Shown in pieces: positions 43,327-53,256 of a DNA stretch of 64,000 bases (position 1 is the stretch's first letter; each line of letters starts with the position of its first letter). The notes beneath the pieces are model-generated. The model had not been told where the DNA came from, did no database searches, and worked only from the letters and a program-made list of their open reading frames with translations. Position numbers and translations under genes: made by a program. This DNA is from M3007 sp046329435 (GTDB taxonomy: Bacteria > Bacteroidota > Bacteroidia > Chitinophagales > Saprospiraceae). The DNA is taken from the NCBI GenBank assembly GCA_046329435.1, contig JAXLUR010000014.1, positions 1-64,000 on the forward strand. The letters run 5' to 3'.

Positions 43327-45035
43327 AAAACAAGCGCCCACAACTGCAGGCAACCCGTATCGGTCACTACGGTGAGTCGGCAAGGGCCGGGCGGCATTGT
43401 CACAGGCGCCAAAACGCTGAGCGTGCTGATTTTATATTGCTTGAAATCAAGCAGTTGCACCGGAACAGGCTGGCCGAGGCCATCATGTAATTGCAGGGCG
43501 CAGATATGGTCCACGGGAGCGAATACCAGAAACTGCAGGCGGTTGGCCTCCGAAGAAAAGAAACCCTCCCGGCTATCGTTGACCGCTGCTCTGGAGACAA
43601 AACCGCCCAGTTGCAGCCAGGCCCGATCGAAATCGGGAATGCCGTAGCCCTTGGCATTATCGGGCCGGTCATACTGATCGGCGGAGGCAAATACGGCGTT
43701 CATCACTTCTTCGGCCGTTTTGTCGGGGCAAGCGCTCCACAGGGCCGCAAACGCGCCACATAACATGGGCGATGCCAGCGAGGTGCCGAATGCCAGATCG
43801 AGTTCGGCATCGTGCCCGGCCGTGGAAACGACCGGCGCGCCCGGCGCGGACAAATCAGGTTTCAGCCTCCCGTCGGCCGTGGGGCCAAACGAACTGAACA
43901 CCGCGTGTTTGCCATCCATATCAACCGCGCCGACGGCGACGATGCCCGGTGCATCGGCCGGCGCCCCGATATAGTGCCAGGGGCCATCGCCCTCGTTGCC
44001 GGCGCTGTTGCAGATGATCAATCCTTTTGTAGCGGCAATGGCCGCGCCGCGCGAGCCGATGGCCGTACGTCCGTCCAGTTCGCGATACCAGTGCCCGAGC
44101 GTGGTGTCGTTGAACTGCGTGTAGCCCAGCGAAGCATTCACAAGATCGATGCCCATGCTGTCGGCCCATTCCACGCCGGCGATCCAGTTGGCTTCTTCCA
44201 CCGGGTACTCGCCGCCGGTATCCTCTGTTTTAAGCAAAAAATAGGTGGCATCGGGCGCACCTCCGATAAACCAACCTGGTATGTTGCCCGCCATGACACC
44301 CAGCACGGAAGAACCGTGGGCGGCACTTTCGAATACAGCACCGTCGCGTTCCACAAAATCATGCCCCTGCATCAGCCGCCGATCGAGCGCCACACTGTCA
44401 AACAAGGCAATGGTATCGGCATTCATGAAACCGCCATCCATCACGGCAACCCAGATATCGCGGCCGCGATAACCGGCGGCGTGCAACAAATTAAGTCCAA
44501 GCAGTGAATTCTGGCGGCCGGCATAGCCCCAGGAACCGAATTTGCCCTTTATCTGCGGCACTTCGGCAAGCGGAACGCGTTTTTTGGGCATCCGGTCGGG
44601 CGCGTTGCGAATCCGGATATGCGGGCCGAGGTATTTTACTTTTTGAACAAAAGGAAGGTCGCGCAGGCTCGCTGCCGTAGCCGAATCGGCGATCACCGTG
44701 GCGGCATTCAGCCATCTGGAGGTATTATGAATAACGGCGCCTTTTTGCCGCAGGGCCTGAAGGTAGGCCGGGTTGACCGGCAGGTCGTTTTCCTCCACCG
44801 GAATACCGGCCAGGGCGCGGCGTTCGAGGGTGCGGGCCGATAAAAATTCCCAGGGGCGACAGGTGCAATAGGGCGAATTGTTCTTGTCGGCCAGTTCAAT
44901 CCAGTATTTTTTCAGGGCAGCCGGTTTTTGAGCCTCGGCTGCCGGGCCTGAAAACGCAACAGCGAGCGTAAAAAGCGCCCCAAAACGCAACGCAAGGGGT
45001 TTAAGGCGGTCTGAATCGGGGAAAAAATTCCCCAT
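43323..45035 (-). CDS. secreted S8 (subtilisin-like) serine peptidase
   Basis: 570 residues. Signal peptide (about 1-36, ending AAEAQ), propeptide-like region (about 40-140), then an S8 catalytic domain with Asp in VAVMDGGF (about 185), His in AAHGSSVLGVMAG, oxyanion region NSAGNEGDG and Ser in GTSLASPMLCGAFAAL. In Bacteroidota such proteases often hydrolyse proteins outside the cell. The C-terminus is a short beta-rich region without a clear T9SS signature. Alternative Met at 45050 gives five more residues. Divergent from the AsmA-like gene. Confidence 0.85.
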   Translation of the reverse strand: MGNFFPDSDRLKPLALRFGALFTLAVAFSGPAAEAQKPAALKKYWIELADKNNSPYCTCRPWEFLSARTLERRALAGIPVEENDLPVNPAYLQALRQKGAVIHNTSRWLNAATVIADSATAASLRDLPFVQKVKYLGPHIRIRNAPDRMPKKRVPLAEVPQIKGKFGSWGYAGRQNSLLGLNLLHAAGYRGRDIWVAVMDGGFMNADTIALFDSVALDRRLMQGHDFVERDGAVFESAAHGSSVLGVMAGNIPGWFIGGAPDATYFLLKTEDTGGEYPVEEANWIAGVEWADSMGIDLVNASLGYTQFNDTTLGHWYRELDGRTAIGSRGAAIAATKGLIICNSAGNEGDGPWHYIGAPADAPGIVAVGAVDMDGKHAVFSSFGPTADGRLKPDLSAPGAPVVSTAGHDAELDLAFGTSLASPMLCGAFAALWSACPDKTAEEVMNAVFASADQYDRPDNAKGYGIPDFDRAWLQLGGFVSRAAVNDSREGFFSSEANRLQFLVFAPVDHICALQLHDGLGQPVPVQLLDFKQYKISTLSVLAPVTMPPGPCRLTVVTDTGCLQLWALVF

Positions 45036-45108
45036 TCCGGGAAAAAACATGCGGCACATGGATTTATTCATGAAAGACAAAAAAACATCGGCCCGTATCA
45101 CATTCAGC

Positions 45109-46758
45109 ATGAAACAGATTTTCAAACGTCCGCTTGTACAAATAGTTTCAGGCCTGTTGCTGCTGGTGCTGACTGGCGGGTACGTCGCGGCAAACGTTTA
45201 CCTGGAACCCTTTATCAAAGAAAGCCTGCAAAATAAAGTCATTTCAGCCAGCGGCGGAGTTTACAGGCTCTCGGTGGAAAAATTGAGGATCAACCTCGCC
45301 CTGGGCAACATTCGGCTGCATGGCGTTGCGCTGCAAACCGACTCCGCCGCAGCAAGAGCCTGCGCCAGGCCCGTCGTAACGCTGCGGGCGCGGAACCTGA
45401 CTCTTCACGGGGCGCGCTGGTGGAAATTCCTGAAATCCGGAGCCTTGCAAATTTCCGGCATCCGGCTGGACAACCCTGATCTGCGGCTCGTTCAATATGC
45501 AGACACCCTGCCGCAACCCGATTCGCCTGCCGTTTCCTTCGCCGAACGCCTGCCCCGCTTACTCTGCCCGCTGACCGATTGTCTCTCGGTCGGGCAACTG
45601 GACGTGGACAATGCGACGGTCTGCCTCGCTGCCGTGCGCGACAGCCTTGTCAACTGGCAAGCATTTGATCGCCTCCATCTTCATTTGCACCGCACGCGCA
45701 TCGATACGCGCCCCGGCGCCATGTCGGGCGAGCAGCTACCGTTTTATACGCGCCATATTGATCTGGCGTTCCAGCATTTTCGATCCTGGCAGGTCGGGTC
45801 GCGCTACATCCTTGAGGCCGGAGCGCTCGCGCTGGCCGACTCTGTGCTCAAAGTCAGCGATGTCGCCTTTCGCCCTGTTGGCAGCGATTCCGTCAGGGTC
45901 AAAGTTCCGGCAGTTCGAATACCGGCTTACCGGATCAAGCTGGGCGAAGTCGGCATGACAGGACTGAATTTGTACGAACTGTTGCACCGCGGCAAATTGG
46001 AGGCGCGACTGCTCAGTATCGACAAGGGGCGCGTGGACATCGCCAACAACGCCAATCTGCCACTTCCGCGCTGGCGCAAAATGCCCAATGAAGCTTGGCG
46101 GCAACTGCGATTGCCAGTCAGTATTGACAGCATTTCCGCCCAAAATATCGACATCGTGTACCGCGAACGCATCGACGACGAGCAGGGCAAACTATCTTTC
46201 CTCAACACCTGCATTACAGCCGTCAACCTGAGCAACGACACCCTGCGCATGAACGACAGCACGCCGTTTCGCCTCAACGCCAGCACACGGTTTATGGGCG
46301 CCGGCAAAATGTACGCGGCTTTAGCCATCCCCTTGTTGTCGCCCGATTTTTCCTGCGCTTTTCAATTTAGCCTCTGCGACATGCCTTTTGCGGCGCTTAA
46401 CGCCATTTTGTTGCCAAAATCAAACATTCGGGTGGAAGAAGGCCTGGTCAACAACATTGCGGCAAGTGGCGTTGCCACCAATGGCTGGACCCGGGGGCAA
46501 TTGCGGATCGACTACGAACAGTTGAAAATCGCCGTGTTGCGCGAAGATTCCTCCCGCAAAAAACTGCTCGCTACCACCATGGCCAATCTTGTGCTCCGAA
46601 ACGACAGCAACAACCAGCAGCTCGACTACCGCATCCAGCCCATCGCTTACCGAAGAATGCCGGAAGACGGTTTTTTCAGGCTGATCTGGCGCGCCACCCA
46701 GAGCGCCCTTGCGCCGGCGCTGACCGCTGTGAAGATCAGGCCGAAGCAGAAAAAGTAA
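45109..46758 (+). CDS. AsmA/DUF748-like membrane-anchored hypothetical protein
   Basis: 549 residues. An N-terminal membrane segment (VQIVSGLLLLVLTGGYVAANV, in part) is followed by a beta-rich chain with repeated AsmA/translocon-like motifs: SVEKLRINLALGNIRLHGV, ARNLTLHGARWWKFLKSG, LQISGIRLDNPDLRLVQY and SLVNWQAFDRLHLHLHRTR. These resemble repeat units of AsmA-like lipid-transport/envelope proteins, but identification is weak. The ATG at 45109 is preferred because it begins directly before the membrane segment; ATG at 45049 and 45070 are possible. Confidence 0.55.
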   Translation: MKQIFKRPLVQIVSGLLLLVLTGGYVAANVYLEPFIKESLQNKVISASGGVYRLSVEKLRINLALGNIRLHGVALQTDSAAARACARPVVTLRARNLTLHGARWWKFLKSGALQISGIRLDNPDLRLVQYADTLPQPDSPAVSFAERLPRLLCPLTDCLSVGQLDVDNATVCLAAVRDSLVNWQAFDRLHLHLHRTRIDTRPGAMSGEQLPFYTRHIDLAFQHFRSWQVGSRYILEAGALALADSVLKVSDVAFRPVGSDSVRVKVPAVRIPAYRIKLGEVGMTGLNLYELLHRGKLEARLLSIDKGRVDIANNANLPLPRWRKMPNEAWRQLRLPVSIDSISAQNIDIVYRERIDDEQGKLSFLNTCITAVNLSNDTLRMNDSTPFRLNASTRFMGAGKMYAALAIPLLSPDFSCAFQFSLCDMPFAALNAILLPKSNIRVEEGLVNNIAASGVATNGWTRGQLRIDYEQLKIAVLREDSSRKKLLATTMANLVLRNDSNNQQLDYRIQPIAYRRMPEDGFFRLIWRATQSALAPALTAVKIRPKQKK

Positions 46759-46793
46759 AAAAGAAGGCGGACAACAGTTGTTGCCCACCTTCT
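46753..46793 (-). terminator. terminator downstream of the PorT-like gene
   Basis: 15-base arms (46762-46776 and 46779-46793) with two wobble pairs, then TTTTTTACTTTT on the minus strand. Confidence 0.75.
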
Positions 46794-46828
46794 CACGACA
46801 AGTATCAACTCCAAATGCTTGCTTTGGC

Positions 46829-47530
46829 TCAGTTGCCGTCGGTCAGGTTGTACATCACGCCGATGTTGGCGCTGATGCCCCGGTGACGGATTTTTTCGTT
46901 GACAAGCGGGAAATTGTACAACTCGGTAAAGCCGTGGGTGTAGCGCGCATCGGCAAAAATTTTGACGTTTTGGATATTGAACTGTACCCCCAGGGCGCCA
47001 ACCGCCGACACTTCAAAACGCTCGTAATCAAGGTTATTCAAGTTAAGATCGGTTTTTATCGGGTCGAATTCGATGAGCAGGCGCGGCTTGGTGATCAGTT
47101 TGCCGTTGAGGGCATAGCCGATCGAAGGGCCTGCAGCGACATAGGCCTGCACCACGTCGTTGCCGAATTTGCCCTTGGCGAGCAGGGGAAGTTCGAGGTA
47201 GTTGGTGCGGATAATGGCTTCGGCGCCGACAGGAATATCGATGTTGCCGATAGGCACGCCCAGCGATTCGTCCCAGCGGAAGCCTTTTTGCACCCAGTTG
47301 AGCTCTGGTTGCAGGGCGAAATAGTCGCCAAAATTGAACTCCGACACGACGCCGGCCGTAAAACCAGGCGACAATTTGAAGTCGGGCGTCAGCTGGTCGA
47401 GCGTTTCCGTGACGCCGGCCGTGGAAAAATGCCCGCCGGTTTTGAGGCCGACGGCTATTTGGGCGTTGACAATATGTTGGGTAAAAACGAGGAGCGCAAC
47501 AACAGCCGCAAGGTTCCGAAAGGATTTCAT
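46829..47530 (-). CDS. PorT-like outer-membrane beta-barrel protein
   Basis: 233 residues. The signal peptide (about 1-23, ending HIVNAQ) is followed by alternating strands: AVGLKTGGHFSTAGV, LSPGFTAGVVSEFNFGDYF, ALQPELNWVQKGF, TNYLELPLLAKGKFG, AYVAAGPSIGYALNG and a terminal NIGVMYNLTDGN. This matches the PorT/OMP_b-brl_2 family of Bacteroidota barrels. PorT itself is required for T9SS function in Porphyromonas, but most paralogues have unknown roles. Confidence 0.8.
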   Translation of the reverse strand: MKSFRNLAAVVALLVFTQHIVNAQIAVGLKTGGHFSTAGVTETLDQLTPDFKLSPGFTAGVVSEFNFGDYFALQPELNWVQKGFRWDESLGVPIGNIDIPVGAEAIIRTNYLELPLLAKGKFGNDVVQAYVAAGPSIGYALNGKLITKPRLLIEFDPIKTDLNLNNLDYERFEVSAVGALGVQFNIQNVKIFADARYTHGFTELYNFPLVNEKIRHRGISANIGVMYNLTDGN

Positions 47531-47883
47531 GGCAAAAAAAATGGTTGAATTGTTTTGAAAATCAAAGTTTTAGTAAAAACCTGCATTCAAATTCAGTACT
47601 TGTTTGATGGATAAAAACGGCAGTTGTCGTGCGGCAACGGGGCAAATGTGCAGGCCTCGGCAGTTAAGGGGCGTTAAAGCCTTGTTAGGAAGGTTTTAAA
47701 GTTTTGAATTCGGGTAGTTTTGGGGTTAATACCCGTTAAAATACGTACCTTCGCGCACCGTTTTTCCGGTGGACGGACGACGGCAAGCGGCCCGAACGGC
47801 GCCATTTCACCCAAACTTTTTTCACCGCAAAAGAATCCCCGTCCACCGTGTACCGTTTGCCGTCCACCGTCTCAAAGTAGTGT
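47531..47883. other. 353-bp gap holding the gyrA promoter and leader
   Basis: Divergent region between the PorT-like gene and gyrA. It holds the gyrA promoter (47719-47753) and a repeat-rich leader with CCGTCCACCGT at 47839-47849 and 47860-47870 and the inverted copy CGGTGGACGG at 47767-47776. Nothing else is evident. Confidence 0.5.
47719..47753 (+). promoter_or_regulatory. gyrA promoter
   Basis: -33 TTTG (47719-47722), 23-base spacer, -7 TACCTTCG (47746-47753; one mismatch). Confidence 0.45.
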
Positions 47884-50382
47884 ATGCAAGAATCGCGGAT
47901 TGTCCCCATCAACATTGAGGAAGAACTTAAAGTCGCGTACATCGACTATTCGATGTCCGTTATCGTTTCGCGTGCCCTTCCCGACGTGCGCGACGGCCTG
48001 AAACCCGTGCACCGCCGTGTATTGTACGGCATGCTCGACCTGGGCCTCGACTACAACAAACCCTACAAAAAATCGGCCCGTATCGTCGGTGAGGTGCTGG
48101 GTAAATACCACCCCCACGGCGACGCCTCGGTGTACGACACCATGGTGCGCATGGCCCAGGAATGGAGCCTTCGCTACCCCCTCGTCGATGGTCAGGGCAA
48201 CTTCGGCTCCATGGACGGCGACTCGCCGGCTGCCATGCGTTACACTGAAGCCCGCCTGCGCCGCATCGCCGATTCGATGCTCGACGATATCGATAAAGAC
48301 ACTGTTGACTTCCAGCTCAACTTCGACGACTCGCTCGAAGAGCCCTCGGTCATGCCTTCCAAGCTGCCCAACCTGCTCATCAACGGAGCCTCGGGTATTG
48401 CCGTGGGTATGGCGACCAACATGATGCCGCACAACCTTCGGGAAGTGTGCGACGCGGTGGTGGCTACGGTCGACAATCCGGAGATTAGCGTCGATGAGCT
48501 GATGGAGTTCGTCAAAGCGCCCGATTTCCCTACCGGCGGCATTATTTACGGCCTTTCCGGCGTGCGCGAAGGGCTCCGAACCGGCCGCGGTCGCGTCGTG
48601 GTGCGCGCCAAAACGGAGATCGAAACCGACGACAAAGGGCGGGAAAGCATCGTCGTTACCGAAATTCCCTATCAGATCAACAAGGCCATGCTGATCGCCA
48701 AAATCGCAGAGCTGGTCAATGAAAAGAAGATTCTGGGCATAGCCGACGTCAGCGACCAGTCGAACCGCGAAGGCGTGCGCATCGTCATCGAAGTCAAACG
48801 CGATGCCGCCGCCAATGTGATCCTGAGCATGTTGTTCAAACTTACGCCCCTGCAAACCAGCTACGGGATCAACAACATCGCCCTGGTCAACGGCCGTCCC
48901 AAAACCCTGAACCTCAAAGACCTGATCGAGGAATTCATCAAATTCCGCCTCGAAGTGATCGTGCGCCGCACGCAGTTCGAACTGCGCAAGGCCGAAGAAC
49001 GCGCACACATCCTGGAAGGCCTGCTGATCGCCCTCGACCACCTCGACGAAGTCATTGCGCTGATCCGCGCCTCCAAAGATGCGGATGAAGCCCGCGAGGG
49101 CCTGATGAACAAGTTCGGCCTCAGCGAAATACAGGCAAAGGCCATCCTGGCCATGCGCCTCCAGCAGCTCACCGGCCTCGAACGCGACAAGGTGAAACTG
49201 GAATACGAGGAACTGATGAAGAAGATCGGCGAACTGAAAGCCATCCTCGCCGACGAAGGTCTGCAGCGCGGCATCATCAAAACCGAGTTGGGCGAAATCC
49301 GCGACCGCTTCGGCGACGAGCGCCGCACCAGCATCGAGATCGACGAAGCCGATATCAGCATCGAAGACCTGATCGAAGACGAAGAAGTCGTCATCACGAT
49401 CAGCCATGCCGGCTACATCAAACGCACGCCCATCACCGAGTACCGCGCCCAGGGCCGCGGCGGAAGGGGCGCGCAGGGCGTCAGAACCCGCGGCGAAGAT
49501 TTTGTCGAGCACATGTTTACGGCCACCAACCACCAGACGCTGCTGCTGTTTACCGAAAGCGGCCGTTGCTTCTGGCTGAAAGTGTACGAGATCCCTGAAG
49601 GCGCCAAAAACACGGGCGGCCGCGTGATCCAGAACCTGCTCAACATCCCGAAAGAAGATAAAGTACGCGCCTATATCATCGTCAAAAAGCTTGACGACGA
49701 GGAGTTTATCAACAACCACTACATCATCTTCTGCACGCGTCGCGGCCAGATCAAAAAAACCCTGCTGGAAGAATATTCTCGTCCGCGTCAGGGCGGCATC
49801 AATGCCATCGGGATCAATGAAGGCGATGCCCTGATCGAAGCCAAACTGACCAACGGCAACAACGAAATTCTGCTGGCCGTTCAGAGCGGCCGCTCCATTC
49901 GTTTCAACGAATCGGACGTGCGCCCCATGGGCCGTACGGCAGCCGGCGTGCGCGGCATTCAGGTCGATGACGAAGGCGGCGACGCCGTAGTCGGCATGGT
50001 CTGCGTTGACCCGGCCGACAGCAATGCCACCGTCCTCGTCGTTTCGGAAAAAGGCATGGGCAAACGCTCCTCGATAGAGGAGTACCGCACCCAGAGTCGC
50101 GGCGGCAAAGGCATCAAAACAATCAACATCACACCCAAAACCGGGCACCTTGTGGCTATCAAATCGGTCACCGACGATGATGATCTGATGATTACGACCA
50201 CCTCGGGCATTACGATCCGCACCGCGGCCAGCGAACTGCGCGTGATGGGCCGGGCCACGCAGGGCGTCAAACTGATCCGTCTCGACGAAAGCGACGACAT
50301 TGCCGATGTAACCGTTGTCGTGTCTGCCGGAACAGAAGAAAACGGCAACGGCGAAACGTCCGGCGAAGAAGCGGCAGAATAA
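47884..50382 (+). CDS. gyrA: DNA gyrase subunit A
   Basis: 832 residues. N-terminal breakage-reunion domain with ALPDVRDGLKPVHRRVLYGM, the quinolone-resistance region GKYHPHGDASVYDTMVRMAQ and active-site Tyr in AAMRYTEARLRRIA (about residue 120). The C-terminal six-bladed beta-pinwheel contains the GyrA-box-like QGRGGRGAQGV and a second QSRGGKGIKT, which favour GyrA over ParC. An acidic tail follows. It negatively supercoils DNA with GyrB, which is not encoded nearby. Confidence 0.95.
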   Translation: MQESRIVPINIEEELKVAYIDYSMSVIVSRALPDVRDGLKPVHRRVLYGMLDLGLDYNKPYKKSARIVGEVLGKYHPHGDASVYDTMVRMAQEWSLRYPLVDGQGNFGSMDGDSPAAMRYTEARLRRIADSMLDDIDKDTVDFQLNFDDSLEEPSVMPSKLPNLLINGASGIAVGMATNMMPHNLREVCDAVVATVDNPEISVDELMEFVKAPDFPTGGIIYGLSGVREGLRTGRGRVVVRAKTEIETDDKGRESIVVTEIPYQINKAMLIAKIAELVNEKKILGIADVSDQSNREGVRIVIEVKRDAAANVILSMLFKLTPLQTSYGINNIALVNGRPKTLNLKDLIEEFIKFRLEVIVRRTQFELRKAEERAHILEGLLIALDHLDEVIALIRASKDADEAREGLMNKFGLSEIQAKAILAMRLQQLTGLERDKVKLEYEELMKKIGELKAILADEGLQRGIIKTELGEIRDRFGDERRTSIEIDEADISIEDLIEDEEVVITISHAGYIKRTPITEYRAQGRGGRGAQGVRTRGEDFVEHMFTATNHQTLLLFTESGRCFWLKVYEIPEGAKNTGGRVIQNLLNIPKEDKVRAYIIVKKLDDEEFINNHYIIFCTRRGQIKKTLLEEYSRPRQGGINAIGINEGDALIEAKLTNGNNEILLAVQSGRSIRFNESDVRPMGRTAAGVRGIQVDDEGGDAVVGMVCVDPADSNATVLVVSEKGMGKRSSIEEYRTQSRGGKGIKTINITPKTGHLVAIKSVTDDDDLMITTTSGITIRTAASELRVMGRATQGVKLIRLDESDDIADVTVVVSAGTEENGNGETSGEEAAE

Positions 50383-50533
50383 AGCCCGACCCGTTAACAA
50401 CCTGTTGTCAAACCTTTTTTCACAATTTACGTCAGGAAAAACGAGCGGACCACCACCTTACAGGGAAAAATCAAACAAGCCCCACGGCCGGTTAAGGTTC
50501 CGATCCTGTTTTAACCAATACAATTTGCTAACC

Positions 50534-51859
50534 ATGAAAAAGACGCTTTTCGCAGTACTGACTCTTCTGTTCACCGCCGGTTTCGCAACGGCCCAGGACG
50601 AAGGCGCCAAACTGGCCAAATCGGCCGGCAAACTCCTCACCCGCTACTATCAGGACCAGGCCAACAACGGCGCCAGCCTGACGGAAGCCAAGGAAAAAAT
50701 CGATCAGGCAGTGCAAATGGCTGATGCACAGGCTCTTTACTCTGCGTGGTACACCCGCGGCGATATTTACAGTGCCATCATTAAAAATGAGTCGGCCATG
50801 AAAATCATCAACCCGCAAGCCACTTTTTCCGGCGACAACGATGCGCTTATTGCCTTCGATTCCTACAACAAAGCCTTCGACCTGGCCACCAAAAAATACG
50901 AAAAAAGCGATGCGATCAAGGGCATCAGCGAAATCTATGGCTTCCTCGTCGATATCGGCGTCGGCAAATACGAAGCCGGTCAGTACGACAAGGCCTACCT
51001 GTCGTTTTCCGCTGCCCTCAAAGCGCACGAACTGCTGAAAGCCAATAACCAAAAAAGCATTTTCGACGACAAGGAACGTTACACCAACCAGGTGTACATC
51101 ACGGCGCTTTCCGCCTGGCAGGCCAAACGCTGCTCCGACGCCATTCCGCTCTTCCGCAGCCTTATCGCAGCCGGCACCGACCAGCCCACCGCCTACGAAG
51201 GCCTCTATACCTGTCTGCTGGAATCGGGCGACGAAACCGGCGCGCAAACCGTTCTGAATGAAGGCCGTAAAAAATTCCCCGACGATTCGGGCCTCCTGTT
51301 TGCCGAAATTAATGCTTACCTCAAAGCCGGCAAACTTGACGAACTCACCGGCCGCCTCAAAACAGCCATAGCCAAGGAGCCGAACAACGTCGGCCTTTAC
51401 GTAACGCTCGGCAACGTGTACGACAACCTGTACCAGCGCGAATTGCAGGCAAAAAACGAAGCCAAAGCCAGCGAATATTTCGAAGAAGCTAAAAAATACT
51501 ACACGCAGGCTACCGAAAAAGACCCGAAAAACGTGGATGCCGTGTATTCCCTCGGCGCACTTTACTACAATAAAGCTGCCATTCGCACCCAGGACCTCAA
51601 CGCCCTTCCGGAAGACTACTCCGCGGCCGGCATCAAAAAGTACGACGCAATCAAAAACGAAATCAACACCCTGTTCGACCAGGCACTCCCCTACTTCCAG
51701 AAAGCAGAAAGCCTGGACGCTAACGATATGAACACCCTGATTGCCCTCAACGAGATCTACGCCCGCAAGGAAGACGAAACCCTGTCGCCCGAGTTTAAAA
51801 AACGACTCGACACGGTAAAGGCAGGCGGCAAAAATCCCAAATCCTACTTTAAGCAATAA
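50534..51859 (+). CDS. exported TPR-repeat protein
   Basis: 441 residues. The signal peptide (MKKTLFAVLTLLFTAGFATAQ, shown in part) is followed by tetratricopeptide-like helical repeats throughout, for example ALYSAWYTRGDIYSAIIKN, YEAGQYDKAYLSFSAALKAH, GLYVTLGNVYDNLYQREL and YYTQATEKDPKNVDAVYSLG. Likely a periplasmic or outer-membrane scaffold; partners are unknown. ATG at 50534 begins the signal peptide; the 73 upstream in-frame codons overlap the gyrA end. Confidence 0.8.
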   Translation: MKKTLFAVLTLLFTAGFATAQDEGAKLAKSAGKLLTRYYQDQANNGASLTEAKEKIDQAVQMADAQALYSAWYTRGDIYSAIIKNESAMKIINPQATFSGDNDALIAFDSYNKAFDLATKKYEKSDAIKGISEIYGFLVDIGVGKYEAGQYDKAYLSFSAALKAHELLKANNQKSIFDDKERYTNQVYITALSAWQAKRCSDAIPLFRSLIAAGTDQPTAYEGLYTCLLESGDETGAQTVLNEGRKKFPDDSGLLFAEINAYLKAGKLDELTGRLKTAIAKEPNNVGLYVTLGNVYDNLYQRELQAKNEAKASEYFEEAKKYYTQATEKDPKNVDAVYSLGALYYNKAAIRTQDLNALPEDYSAAGIKKYDAIKNEINTLFDQALPYFQKAESLDANDMNTLIALNEIYARKEDETLSPEFKKRLDTVKAGGKNPKSYFKQ

Positions 51860-51881
51860 GGTTGACGCTCAATAAATTCGG

Positions 51882-51930
51882 AGGCACGGGGTTTGTATTT
51901 TCTTCAACTCCGTGCCTTCGTGTTTATTTA
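51882..51930 (+). terminator. possible terminator after the TPR gene
   Basis: 10-base arms (51882-51891 and 51908-51917, one wobble) followed by an A/T-rich stretch. Confidence 0.4.
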
Positions 51931-51946
51931 AATTCTGGCTCCGCCC

Positions 51947-52360
51947 ATGTGGACCTGCCCGAACTGCAAACGCAGTTTCAAAAATGCCAACCAGCAGCAT
52001 ACCTGCAAATTGGTGGCGCCGGCCGATCACTTTGCCAAACGGCCGCCATTTCTGCACGCGCTTTACCTGCAAATCCTTGATTTTGTAAAAACTCTCGGCG
52101 ATTACCGCGAGGAGGCCGTCGCACCCGATGTGATTTTTTTCAAAACAAAAAGCACGTTCCTCGCCCTGAAAGTCAAAAAGGATCACCTCGACGTCGAGTT
52201 CTTCCTCGACCACCTGGAAGATGTGCCTCCGGTTAAAAGATTCCTGCAAACCTCCCGGCGCCGCGTAGCCCACGAAGTGCCTGTTGACGCCCCTGCCGAC
52301 TTCGACGATCAACTCCGCAACTGGATACGACAATCTCGAAACCTCATCGAACATGCCTGA
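51947..52360 (+). CDS. DUF5655 domain protein with zinc-finger-like N-terminus
   Basis: 137 residues. It begins MWTCPNCKRSFKNANQQHTC, a CxxC...HxC zinc-ribbon-like motif, and continues with a DUF5655 domain (about 35-135, FVKTLGDYREEAVAPDVIFF and FLALKVKKDHLDVEFFL, in part). DUF5655 proteins are small and of unknown function. It overlaps the next gene by 8 bases, so translation is probably coupled. Confidence 0.7.
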   Translation: MWTCPNCKRSFKNANQQHTCKLVAPADHFAKRPPFLHALYLQILDFVKTLGDYREEAVAPDVIFFKTKSTFLALKVKKDHLDVEFFLDHLEDVPPVKRFLQTSRRRVAHEVPVDAPADFDDQLRNWIRQSRNLIEHA

Positions 52361-53129
52361 ACCACCGGTTTTTAGCATCATCACCATCAACTACAACGGC
52401 GGCGAGCTGCTCGCAGGCACGATGGAAAGCGTGCGCCGGCAAACGTACCCGCTCATAGAATACTGGGTGATCGACGGCGGCTCCAAAGACAATTCGCTCG
52501 ACATCATCAGGAAGTTCGCAGCAAACATGCCCAACCTGCGCTGGATTTCAGAACCCGATCGCGGCCTGTACGACGCCATGAACAAAGGGCTCCGCCGCGC
52601 CACTGGCGATTTCGTATGGTTTCTCAATGGCGGCGACCATCTGCATGCGCCCGATACGGTCGAAAAACTTGCGGCAATGGCCGGCCCTGATACAGGAGTG
52701 CTTTACGGAGAAACCCTGCTGGTTGACGAAACCCGAAAACCCGCCGGGACTATGAGCGAACTCAGCACCCGCCAATTGCCCGAAACACTCGACTGGCATG
52801 ATTACCTGGGCGGCATGCTGGTCGTGCATCAATCCTTTGTTGCAAGACGCATACTGGCCCCGGAGTACATCGATAAAAACCTTTGCGCCGACTACGACTG
52901 GTGTATTCGCGTCCTGAAACTAAGCAGGGAAAATGTGAATACCGGCCTGATTCTTAGTGATTATCTCATGGGAGGCATGTCGAAAAAACGGCACCGGCAA
53001 AGCCTGCGCGACCGGTTCGAGATAATGAAAAGACACTTCGGAGAACGGAATGCATGGCTCGCCCACGCCCGGATTATCATGCGCGCCCTGCGCCATCGAC
53101 TCAAACGGATCGGAAAACCCAGGTATTGA
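52353..53129 (+). CDS. family 2 glycosyltransferase (WcaA-like)
   Basis: 258 residues, GT-A fold. FSIITINYNGGELLAGTMES at the start, VIDGGSKDNSLDIIRKF (nucleotide-sugar Asp), SEPDRGLYDAMNKGLRRATG and FLNGGDHLHA as the DxD-equivalent. Such enzymes add sugars to surface polysaccharide or lipids. ATG at 52353 overlaps the upstream stop. No other polysaccharide genes are adjacent. Confidence 0.85.
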   Translation: MPEPPVFSIITINYNGGELLAGTMESVRRQTYPLIEYWVIDGGSKDNSLDIIRKFAANMPNLRWISEPDRGLYDAMNKGLRRATGDFVWFLNGGDHLHAPDTVEKLAAMAGPDTGVLYGETLLVDETRKPAGTMSELSTRQLPETLDWHDYLGGMLVVHQSFVARRILAPEYIDKNLCADYDWCIRVLKLSRENVNTGLILSDYLMGGMSKKRHRQSLRDRFEIMKRHFGERNAWLAHARIIMRALRHRLKRIGKPRY

Positions 53130-53256
53130 CCTTGACACCTCGATAGGCTTCGGGGGAACATTAGCACGCAGATCGGGGTTAGTACATCTTGAAGTTTTCC
53201 TGCCGAGGCGAGGGGAAAGATCAACTTACCCTAAGCCTACAACGTCACCGATTACC

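Noticed and set aside
47872..50400. 842-codon open frame antisense to gyrA
   Set aside because: Same artefact of codon bias; composition (Asp/His/Phe-rich) is not protein-like and gyrA is certain.
53130..53256. Small gene between the glycosyltransferase and arfB
   Set aside because: 127 bases without a credible start or conserved product; treated as the arfB upstream region.
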